Assembly: GCA_014381385.1 (NCBI GenBank)
Contig: JACNLR010000094.1
Coordinates: 1-13,459, forward strand
Length of the DNA stretch: 13,459 bases
Reading direction: 5' to 3'
From: Planctomycetota bacterium
GTDB taxonomy: Bacteria > Planctomycetota > Phycisphaerae > Phycisphaerales > SM1A02
The stretch's first letter is position 1. Each line of letters begins with the position of its first letter. Under the pieces are notes generated by a model, which worked only from the letters and a program-made list of their open reading frames with translations, had not been told where the DNA came from and made no database searches. The position numbers were made by a program, and so were the translations under genes. Positions 1-6,763 of the stretch are shown here, in pieces.

Positions 1-427
1 CTGTCATCGCATCCTCCGCAGCAGAAAGTACGTTTAATTCTGAAGCAACATTGGTTGATTGAGGTGGTTCTGGTGCAGTCGCTGCATCAACTATTGATTC
101 AATTGCTTTGGTGCCATCACCAAGATCAGCAATTTGCCACGTCACGACTGGCAGGGCGCAAGCAAAGGTAATGCTCAGCAAGAACAAAATAGCGAACTTT
201 GCTATATAGATTGCTGCGACCGCAGCAATCACTCCAAACACAAGTGCGATGATAAAAGGAGAAATCCCGACAGAAAGCGAGGGCGCTACCATCAGCCCTG
301 CGCCAGCACCGAGTAATCCTCCGCAAAGTCCAACGGCGGGTTTGAGCAATTTGCCACCAGCAACAATCAAAATGATTGCTGTTATCGTTGCAATTGCTGG
401 GACGATGTACGCTGCTGCTACTTCCAT
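1..427 (-). CDS. Small multi-pass membrane protein, 3' end cut by window edge (DUF4203/TMEM198-like?)
   Basis: The frame starts at an ATG (427-425) and stays open for 142 codons to the left edge, so the C-terminus is missing. The N-terminal 98 residues are almost wholly hydrophobic and glycine/alanine-rich. Probable membrane spans lie near residues 6-24, 32-50, 56-77 and 78-98. A soluble, proline- and acid-containing stretch follows (about 99-142, including PEPPQS). A Shine-Dalgarno AGGA (433-436) lies 5 bases before the ATG and supports this start. The run of short glycine-rich helices with a basic 'GGKLLKP' between spans resembles DUF4203/TMEM198-type proteins, but that is only an impression. 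It is divergent from the thioredoxin-domain gene and shares its upstream spacer. I am confident it is a real membrane-protein gene and unsure of its function. Confidence 0.72.
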   Translation of the reverse strand, partial: MEVAAAYIVPAIATITAIILIVAGGKLLKPAVGLCGGLLGAGAGLMVAPSLSVGISPFIIALVFGVIAAVAAIYIAKFAILFLLSITFACALPVVTWQIADLGDGTKAIESIVDAATAPEPPQSTNVASELNVLSAAEDAMT

Positions 428-555
428 ACTTTTCCTTTTATCGTCATTGGGAGAAACTACCACCTTCATTTCACTCTTTTATTTTAAGATATTCAGAACT
501 CCACCTCGCACATACGGTTTACACGATATTTGGCTCCCTGTGCTAGCATATACGG
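428..555. promoter_or_regulatory. Divergent intergenic region, presumed to hold two promoters
   Basis: This 128-base spacer separates two divergently transcribed genes, so promoters for both should lie here or overlap the gene starts. On the plus strand TTTACA (518-523) is a fair -35 candidate. The sequence 17 bases on (TGCTAG, 541-546) is a poor -10, and a start from it would leave only a few bases before the ATG at 556. No Shine-Dalgarno sequence precedes that ATG. I see no convincing operator or inverted repeat. Confidence 0.35.
433..436 (-). promoter_or_regulatory. Ribosome binding site of the left-edge membrane protein gene
   Basis: On the minus strand the sequence AAAAGGAAAAGT directly precedes the ATG at 427. 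AGGA has a 5-base spacing. It fixes the start of a reading frame that has no stop inside the window. Confidence 0.6.
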
Positions 556-2892
556 ATGAAAGAACAACTCATATTCCTCTTCATTTGCGTATCTATCTGC
601 TATTCAATGGTTGCTTCTGCGCAAGAACAAGGTCCAGAGGCAGCTGGCGATGGTCGGAATCACCTTGGTGAAACGACGAGTCCCTATCTTCTGCAGCACC
701 AATACAACCCAGTGCATTGGTACCCATGGGGAGAAGAGGCATTTGCAGCTGCAAGAACGCAAGGTAAACCGATTTTTCTAAGTATCGGCTACTCAACGTG
801 CTACTGGTGCCATGTCATGGAGCGTGAATGTTTTGAAGATCAAGAAGTCGCTGATGTATTGAATAAAGATTTTATTGCGGTAAAAGTGGATCGCGAGGAG
901 CGACCAGACGTTGACGAGATATATATGACTGCATTGCAGTTAATGTCAAGGGGTAGAGGAGGGTGGCCTATTTCACTTTTCCTTGAACCGTATACGCTGA
1001 AACCAATTTGGGGAGCAACGTATTTATCTAAACGTGATTTTATGCATTTTATGAGTACTACAAAAAAAGTGTGGGCCGCTGACGAGCAGGAAGTGCTCGA
1101 CCGAGCCGATGAAGTTGCAAGAGTCATTTCTTCTAGGCTTACGACTCTTCAATCACCGGTACAAGTTTCACCAGAGATCATCGAAACAGGTGCAGCAACA
1201 TTGCTCTCTCGATTTGATGCAAAACTTGGCGGTTTTTCCGGTCGACCAAAGTTTCCAATGCCTATCTACAGTGATTATTTGATGGAGACAAGTTGGGATA
1301 ATCCTCAAGTCCAAAAAGCAGTGAAAAAAACGCTCGACAGCATGCTAATGGGTGGAATGTACGACCAAGTCGGTGGTGGGTTCCATCGATACTCAACCGA
1401 TGCGAAATGGCTTGTCCCGCACTTTGAAAAAATGTTGTACGACAACGGGCAACTCGTTTCGACGTACGCTAAAGCGTACGAACTTACAGGCGAAGCAACG
1501 TATGCAAAAGTTATCGAAGAAACTTTGGACTACGTGAACCGAGAATTGAACGCCCCAGATGGCGGGTTCTTTTCAGCACAAGATGCTGAAACAAACCATC
1601 TTGAGGGTGAAACATACCTGTGGAGAGAAGCCGAGATCCGTAAAGTCTTAGAAGACGCAGAAATGGAAGACGAAATTGATTTTGCTCTAACGCTATATGG
1701 TGTTAGTAAAGGCACAAATTTTCAAGACCCGCACCACCCTGAAGTGCCACCAACGAATGTACTTTATCTCGGTGACCACCCTGTAGAATTAGCAAAGAAG
1801 TATGGAATGTCCTATCCGCAATACCAAGCACGGGTGGATGCTCTTGATGCGGCATTACTTGCTGTACGTGATACGCGAGATCAACCCTTAACGGATGATA
1901 AAATTATTACTGCGTGGAATGGCATCATGATTACTGGTTTTGCCGACGCAGGTAGAATTTTACAGAACGATGCATGGATAGATAGAGCTATGTTAGCAGC
2001 GAAATTTATCTTAACGGAGATGAAACTTCCAAATGGAAAACTGCTTCGCACATGGCGAGAGGGCAAGGCCGGAGCTGATGCATTTTTAATCGATTATGCT
2101 TCCTTTATTCGAGGGTTGCTTGCTATATATAGAGCAAACCAAGACCAGCATATTTTGAGCGCTGCGATTGAACTCTACGATACCGCTCGTGAACTTTTTT
2201 ACGTAAAAGGCCAGGGGTGGTTCGACACGGAAGAGGGTAAATCAGATTTGTTTGTTCGAACGCGTGCGCTGTCAGATGGTGCGATACCTGCTGCGACGTC
2301 GTATATTCTCGACGCTGTTATTTCTTTGTCGGAATTTACAGGCGAGGAACGTTTTGAGGAAGATGTCATGGGTACTATTGATTCAGAAAGCCAGTGGCTA
2401 AGCTCGCAGCCTCTTTCAGTTATCGTTGCTGCGAAGAATTTCGATAGATGGGTAAAAGCGCACCCCGAAGAATACGCAAAAGAGCCAATCGATGCCATGC
2501 AGAATGACTCGACCGTAAAAATGTCATGTAATCCAGATCGCATTACGCTGTCTGCGGGAGAACCTTCCACGATTTTTGTAAAATTGCAAATGGATCGAGG
2601 TTGGCACGTAAACTCGAATGAACCTGGTAATGAATATACGGTACCGCTTTCGTTCACTTCGATTGATGACAACTTGAGCCTAGAAATTACATGGCCAGAG
2701 AGTGTAAAAATGGTTTCTGCTGGTGAAAGCGTTTCCGTCTTTGGTGATGTTGTAACCATTCCAATAAAACTGATTGCAAGCCCAAAAGCAAAAGGGAAGA
2801 TGTCAATAATGGCTCGTTGGCAATCGTGCAATGAAGATACATGTCTCGCGCAAGAAGATCTCCGCGTTCCCTGTACTATTATTGTGGAGTAA
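556..2892 (+). CDS. Exported DUF255 (YyaL/SPATA20-type) thioredoxin-domain protein with C-terminal DsbD-alpha-like domain
   Basis: The 778-residue protein begins with a signal peptide (hydrophobic LIFLFICVSICYSMV, likely cut after ASA, residues 20-22), so it acts in the periplasm. Residues about 34-200 are the DUF255 thioredoxin-like domain with the family's 'SPYLLQH..NPVHWYPWGEEAF' pattern and the motif C82-Y-W-C85 followed by HVMERE. Residues about 210-640 match the all-alpha (alpha/alpha)6-barrel half of this family (PKFPMP, GGMYDQVGGGFHRYSTD, W.VPHFEKMLYDN, LTDDKIITAWNG). Residues about 655-778 are an added beta domain resembling the DsbD alpha domain: GWHVNSNEPGNE near the start and QSCNEDTCL (C758, C763) near the end, spaced as a potential redox pair. 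Family members are usually near 650-700 residues without such a tail. The exact reaction is unknown for the family; a thiol-disulfide role is inferred from the cysteines. No Shine-Dalgarno precedes the ATG, but the signal peptide supports this start. It leads a three-gene block. Confidence 0.9.
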   Translation: MKEQLIFLFICVSICYSMVASAQEQGPEAAGDGRNHLGETTSPYLLQHQYNPVHWYPWGEEAFAAARTQGKPIFLSIGYSTCYWCHVMERECFEDQEVADVLNKDFIAVKVDREERPDVDEIYMTALQLMSRGRGGWPISLFLEPYTLKPIWGATYLSKRDFMHFMSTTKKVWAADEQEVLDRADEVARVISSRLTTLQSPVQVSPEIIETGAATLLSRFDAKLGGFSGRPKFPMPIYSDYLMETSWDNPQVQKAVKKTLDSMLMGGMYDQVGGGFHRYSTDAKWLVPHFEKMLYDNGQLVSTYAKAYELTGEATYAKVIEETLDYVNRELNAPDGGFFSAQDAETNHLEGETYLWREAEIRKVLEDAEMEDEIDFALTLYGVSKGTNFQDPHHPEVPPTNVLYLGDHPVELAKKYGMSYPQYQARVDALDAALLAVRDTRDQPLTDDKIITAWNGIMITGFADAGRILQNDAWIDRAMLAAKFILTEMKLPNGKLLRTWREGKAGADAFLIDYASFIRGLLAIYRANQDQHILSAAIELYDTARELFYVKGQGWFDTEEGKSDLFVRTRALSDGAIPAATSYILDAVISLSEFTGEERFEEDVMGTIDSESQWLSSQPLSVIVAAKNFDRWVKAHPEEYAKEPIDAMQNDSTVKMSCNPDRITLSAGEPSTIFVKLQMDRGWHVNSNEPGNEYTVPLSFTSIDDNLSLEITWPESVKMVSAGESVSVFGDVVTIPIKLIASPKAKGKMSIMARWQSCNEDTCLAQEDLRVPCTIIVE
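2886..2889 (+). promoter_or_regulatory. Ribosome binding site selecting a TTG start for the asparaginase-domain gene
   Basis: GGAG at the very end of the preceding gene lies 8 bases before TTG at 2898-2900. The frame has an upstream ATG at 2841, but that would overlap the previous gene by 52 bases and add a basic N-terminus foreign to the family. The conserved fold begins a few residues after the TTG. Confidence 0.6.
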
Positions 2893-2897
2893 CACTT

Positions 2898-3419
2898 TTG
2901 GCTTCTCCTCAAAAAAAAATCACACTTATTTCTACTGGCGGCACAATAGAAAAAACATACGATGAACAAGAAGGCATACTCGCTAACGGCACCTCTGTGC
3001 TTGAACTGATGCTCGGTTCGCTGCAACTTGATGGAGTTGTAATGACCCATATTGCCTTAATGGACAGGGACAGTAGAGAGATGACCGAGCAAGACCACGA
3101 ACATATTGCCCAAACAGTTGGAACATGTTCGCAATCTTGCGAGGGCATAGTAGTTATACATGGCACCGACACGCTCTCTATCACCGGAGAATGTATTGTC
3201 AGAAAGTATCCAGAGCTAGCAGTTCCTTGCGTCCTTACAGGTGCAATGCGCCCTTGGATTATGCGAAACACGGATGCTCTTCAAAATCTCGTGGAATCCT
3301 TTTCTGTTGTAAAATTAGTTGAGCCGGGAGTCTACGTCGCGATGCACAATCGCATACTGCAATTTCCGGGCGTTGTGAAAGATACAAAACACCTACGTTT
3401 CGTCAAGAAAGAAAGTTAA
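2898..3419 (+). CDS. Stand-alone asparaginase N-terminal-domain protein
   Basis: From the TTG start the protein has 173 residues, about half of a normal L-asparaginase (roughly 330). It covers only the N-terminal catalytic domain. Visible motifs are ISTGGTIEKTY (T16 matches catalytic Thr12 of E. coli AnsB), MDRDSREMT (type I-like substrate loop), VVIHGTDT (T90 and D91 match Thr89 and Asp90), VLTGAMRP, and GVVKDTK, where K161 probably matches Lys162. Catalytic residues therefore look intact, while the C-terminal domain that completes the dimer active site is absent. Short asparaginase-domain proteins of about 160-170 residues are known in other bacteria, so it is probably not a pseudogene. No signal peptide is seen, so it is likely cytoplasmic and may hydrolyse asparagine or a related amide. 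It starts 5 bases after the thioredoxin-domain gene and ends 8 bases before the transporter, suggesting one transcript. Confidence 0.85.
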   Translation: MASPQKKITLISTGGTIEKTYDEQEGILANGTSVLELMLGSLQLDGVVMTHIALMDRDSREMTEQDHEHIAQTVGTCSQSCEGIVVIHGTDTLSITGECIVRKYPELAVPCVLTGAMRPWIMRNTDALQNLVESFSVVKLVEPGVYVAMHNRILQFPGVVKDTKHLRFVKKES

Positions 3420-3427
3420 CCTTACAG

Positions 3428-5530
3428 ATGTCAAATACATATTTGAGCGCTCCAGTCCCTTCAGAGAAAATGCCAAAAGGCATTCCATACATCATTGGCA
3501 ACGAAGCTGCAGAACGATTCAGTTTTTACGGCATGAAGGGGATTCTCGTTATTTTTATGACGCAGTACCTCTACATGTTGCCGGGTGCTGGAACAGAAGC
3601 GATGACAAATACAGAGGCGATGGCAAATTACCATCTCTTTACAACAGCCGTTTACTTTTTCCCAATAATGGGTGCACTCCTTGCAGACATTTTGCTCGGA
3701 AAATATTTAACGATTATGCTTTTGAGTGTTGTGTATTGTGCAGGGCACGGTGTTCTTGCGCTTATGGGTTCTACAGATACAATGCCACCGGGAATAGTTC
3801 TTGCCATTGGCTTGATTTTAATTTCGGTCGGTTCGGGTGGCATTAAGCCATGTGTATCTGCACACGTAGGCGATCAGTTTGGCAAGAAAAATGCTCGATT
3901 GATCGAGAAAGTTTTTGGGTGGTTCTATTTCTCGATTAATACAGGTGCGTTTTTGTCAACGATGCTCACGCCGTGGCTTCTTGAATGGTACGGCCCACAC
4001 TTGGCGTTTGGCGTACCCGGTGTATTGATGGCAATTGCGACATTTGCCTTTTGGAAGGGGCGAAAAGTATTTATTCATATACCCGCTGGTGGTATGGGGT
4101 GGGTGCGTGAAACATTTAGCGCGACTGGCATCAGGGCGATTTTAAAATTAGGAATCATCTATATTTTTATCGCAGTTTTTTGGGCGCTATTTGATCAGAC
4201 GGGTTCATCTTGGGTATTGCAAGCGGAAGATTTAAATCGGAATTGGCTTGGTATGCATTGGCTCTCTTCACAGATTCAAGCGGTGAACCCAATCATGATT
4301 TTGATTTATATACCCATTTTCCAATTTGCTGTGTACCCTCTCATAAACAAAGTATGGAAGTTAACACCAATACGCAAGATATCGCTTGGGCTCTTTGTAA
4401 TGGTTGTTGGCTTTGCAATGGTTGGCGTTGTGCAAGGGTGGGTCGACGCAGGGGAGCGCCCATCAATCGGTTGGCAAGTTCTGGCATACGCAATTTTAAC
4501 TGCGTCTGAAGTGATGGTTTCCATTACCGGTTTGGAGTTTGCTTACACGCAAGCGCCAAAGAAGATGAAATCCGTCATTATGGCGTTATTCTTGATGAGT
4601 GTATCGCTTGGCAATTTGTTTACTGCGGGAGTTAATAAATTCATCATGGTTCCGGATAAACTCGTCGATGCAAAAGCACTTGTGTCGACATGGAGCAACG
4701 GCGATACGGCGGTTGCGGATCGAATAACTCAAGCTGCAGATAAAGGCATAGGCTACGAAGAGCGTGATAATGACGGATTCGAGTTAGTACTTAAAGGCTG
4801 GAAAGACTCCCTTGGAGGTGACGATATTCGCGTTGGGTATGCGCCTGATTTTGAACGTGTGTCACTCGTAACATCTGAAGTAGCAGTTATGAATGAAGCT
4901 ATCGCAATTATTGGAGAGTATTGGGATGAGCACGATCGGTTACCATTTAATGACGAGGGTGTTAGCGCAATTCGTCATCTGCAAGACCCTTGGGGTAAAC
5001 CCTTGCACTATACGTTAGTGAATCGCCGCAATTTTGAAATTACAAGTGAGGGCCCAGATAAACTATTTATGACTACAAACGATGTTCGTGCGCAAGTACA
5101 CGTAGATTCAGATACTGTTGTGCAACAGAATGAAAGGGTTAACGAGGCGCCTAAGGGTCCATCTACGTCAATTTTCCATCCAAAGCACTCTTGGATTGTT
5201 GTTCGTAAGGCGGAGATAGACGCTGCCAAAGCAAGAAATTCAGGCGATGCTTCGGCAACGTGGGAACAATTTGTCACAGAGATCCAAGCAGAAAACAATG
5301 GAGTTATCGTAAAACAGAACCATGCGTTTGCAACAACGTGGCAAATCGGTGGGGCGACAACTCTTACAGGCGCAGCTTATTTTGAATTCTTCACGTGGCT
5401 TATGCTCGGTACCGCTATCTTATTCGTGGCAGTAGGGTATTTATATGTGCCTAAAACCTATATCCAAGACGACAGCACTTTATTGGATGAGTTAACTGCA
5501 AAGACGGTAGATCCAGACGCTGTGCGATAA
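3428..5530 (+). CDS. POT-family (PTR2) proton-coupled peptide transporter with a large pseudopilin-like insertion
   Basis: The 700-residue protein carries the POT signature E26-AAE29-R30-FSFYG in helix 1 (the ExxERF proton/peptide motif). It also has GSGGIKPCVSAHVGDQF and the second family signature FGWFYFSINTGAFLS (163-177). About a dozen hydrophobic segments span residues 20-405, and one final helix lies at about 648-672. Typical bacterial members are 450-520 residues. The excess is a hydrophilic block at about 402-640 placed before the last helix. By the usual topology (N-terminus inside) that loop faces the periplasm. Inside it, residues 485-555 resemble a GspG pseudopilin globular domain (RLPFNDEG, LQDPWGKPLHY, FEITSEGPD). 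The transporter probably imports di- or tripeptides with protons across the inner membrane. No good Shine-Dalgarno precedes the ATG. It is last in the plus-strand block and convergent with the lipoprotein gene. Confidence 0.9.
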   Translation: MSNTYLSAPVPSEKMPKGIPYIIGNEAAERFSFYGMKGILVIFMTQYLYMLPGAGTEAMTNTEAMANYHLFTTAVYFFPIMGALLADILLGKYLTIMLLSVVYCAGHGVLALMGSTDTMPPGIVLAIGLILISVGSGGIKPCVSAHVGDQFGKKNARLIEKVFGWFYFSINTGAFLSTMLTPWLLEWYGPHLAFGVPGVLMAIATFAFWKGRKVFIHIPAGGMGWVRETFSATGIRAILKLGIIYIFIAVFWALFDQTGSSWVLQAEDLNRNWLGMHWLSSQIQAVNPIMILIYIPIFQFAVYPLINKVWKLTPIRKISLGLFVMVVGFAMVGVVQGWVDAGERPSIGWQVLAYAILTASEVMVSITGLEFAYTQAPKKMKSVIMALFLMSVSLGNLFTAGVNKFIMVPDKLVDAKALVSTWSNGDTAVADRITQAADKGIGYEERDNDGFELVLKGWKDSLGGDDIRVGYAPDFERVSLVTSEVAVMNEAIAIIGEYWDEHDRLPFNDEGVSAIRHLQDPWGKPLHYTLVNRRNFEITSEGPDKLFMTTNDVRAQVHVDSDTVVQQNERVNEAPKGPSTSIFHPKHSWIVVRKAEIDAAKARNSGDASATWEQFVTEIQAENNGVIVKQNHAFATTWQIGGATTLTGAAYFEFFTWLMLGTAILFVAVGYLYVPKTYIQDDSTLLDELTAKTVDPDAVR

Positions 5531-5578
5531 GTTCCAATACTCTTTTTTGCCACGGAGGCGCAGAGGCGCACAATGTAG
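5531..5578. other. Convergent spacer with a GC-rich dispersed-repeat-like sequence
   Basis: This is the 48-base gap between two stop codons facing each other. It contains a T6 run (5543-5548) followed by GCCACGGAGGCGCAGAGGCG and two more bases (5549-5570). Within it GCGC-AGAG-GCGC can form a 4-base-pair GC stem. Near-identical CCACGGAGGCxCAGAGG sequences occur, as far as I recall, in intergenic DNA of many unrelated bacteria. On the minus strand the hairpin precedes an A run rather than a T run, and on the plus strand the T run comes before the stem. It is therefore a poor match to an intrinsic terminator in either direction. Confidence 0.35.
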
Positions 5579-6757
5579 TTATTTACTGAGGTTCATCGCG
5601 CGGATTTCAAGCCGGTTTCCGCTTGGTACCAAGAGCATATGCGTCCATTGCTTTGAAGTAGTAGCGATTGGTATGGCCATTCGATTGCGTATGTGGATAC
5701 CATCCTCGTCACCAGTTGATTGCCTAAGGACGCGGTTGCCTGTTGCAACAAGCCATGTACCGTCTGGTACGGGAGCGGCTGCGACACTATTTGGAACAAG
5801 AGATGCCGTGGGTATTGCACCATCGGGCTGCCAGACGACCATCCGCTTCAATATGGGATGGTAGAAAGCGTGCTGTTCATTTCCAGAGAAAGAAGGATTA
5901 GTCGTTGCGATTTGCCAAGCGAGTTGTCTCGTTGCGCCGGATTCTACGATAAGAAGGGATATCGCCGTGAGGAGTGGGTCTCTTGCTCGTAAGTCAAGTT
6001 CAACGATTGCTAATTGATTTTCGTATATTCGGAAGACACGAAGTCGATCGGTACCAACAAAAAATGGCAGGAGCCAATCGCTCTTTCCATCGTCGATAAT
6101 TCGAGTTCCTCTTAGCGATTTATATACGACGTGATACCTATCATGACCATCTACTTTTCGAGACCATGCATAGTCGCCAGAATTGTTCATAGCGGGAAAA
6201 CAATTCATAGAATCGTCTGAGGCAATCCAAGTGAGGGAACCAGTAGCCCAGTCGATTTCTCCAATCCAACGACCTTGTTCACCAAGTGGCGCCGTAACAA
6301 GGAGGGAGTGGTTGCTTGCGAACCTGCCAAGCAGTAACCCTTTTCTTGCGATATGAAGAGGTGCAATTCGTCTTCCCTTCACAGGGTCAATCGCGTGTAA
6401 CTCTAGGTTCGTAGAATCTATTGGTGTATTGGAGTCGCCGCAAAGAATATCTGCTGCGGGTGGATTGCCAAGTTGCACTACGGCGTGGAGACCATCAGGG
6501 GAAAAAACCGGCAACGTAAAACGATCCCATGGGAGTACGCCAGCGGGCCAATCTATGTCTGTAGAAGTGGTAGTCTTAGCATTCGTAAGGGGCTTGATTG
6601 TTTGATTGAGCGTACGAATTGCTTCTTGTTTTTGCGCTAGGGAGACATGTGGTTTGGTCTTCTGCGAACTTCCACAATTTAAAAGTATAAAAAAGAAACA
6701 AAGGGCAACTGTTGTGCGAAATGTAGATCGCATCTGAATGCAGAAAAGATTTCTCAT
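5579..6757 (-). CDS. Probable lipoprotein with beta-propeller (WD40/TolB-like) character, downstream of gspD
   Basis: The 392-residue frame has a signal sequence ending in FFFILLNC (C28), which looks like a lipoprotein signal, although Asn before the Cys is unusual. An internal ATG at 6733 gives a more typical signal peptide (MRSTFRTTVALCFFF..., Cys at 20). Neither ATG has a clear Shine-Dalgarno, so the start is open. The mature part has short repeated beta-strand-like units with propeller hallmarks: LPVFSPDGLHAVVQL, LELHAIDPVKGRRI, IGEIDWATGSLTWIASD and MNNSGDYAWSR. It has no enzyme motif I recognise. The gene begins 6 bases after the gspD stop, so it is probably co-transcribed with gspD. 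That context suggests an envelope partner of the secretion system, such as a secretin-associated or substrate-binding protein, but this is inference. It could also be an unrelated propeller lipoprotein. Confidence 0.75.
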   Translation of the reverse strand: MRNLFCIQMRSTFRTTVALCFFFILLNCGSSQKTKPHVSLAQKQEAIRTLNQTIKPLTNAKTTTSTDIDWPAGVLPWDRFTLPVFSPDGLHAVVQLGNPPAADILCGDSNTPIDSTNLELHAIDPVKGRRIAPLHIARKGLLLGRFASNHSLLVTAPLGEQGRWIGEIDWATGSLTWIASDDSMNCFPAMNNSGDYAWSRKVDGHDRYHVVYKSLRGTRIIDDGKSDWLLPFFVGTDRLRVFRIYENQLAIVELDLRARDPLLTAISLLIVESGATRQLAWQIATTNPSFSGNEQHAFYHPILKRMVVWQPDGAIPTASLVPNSVAAAPVPDGTWLVATGNRVLRQSTGDEDGIHIRNRMAIPIATTSKQWTHMLLVPSGNRLEIRAMNLSK

Positions 6758-6763
6758 GAGTTG

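Noticed and set aside
249..671. A 140-codon plus-strand frame bridging the left membrane-protein gene and the thioredoxin-domain gene
   Set aside because: It is antisense to a membrane protein with a ribosome binding site and then out of frame with a gene that has a clear signal peptide.
2199..3050. A 283-codon open frame on the minus strand opposite the thioredoxin-domain gene and the start of the asparaginase gene
   Set aside because: It lies opposite two well-supported genes, has no recognisable domain or ribosome binding site, and its composition is that of an antisense shadow.
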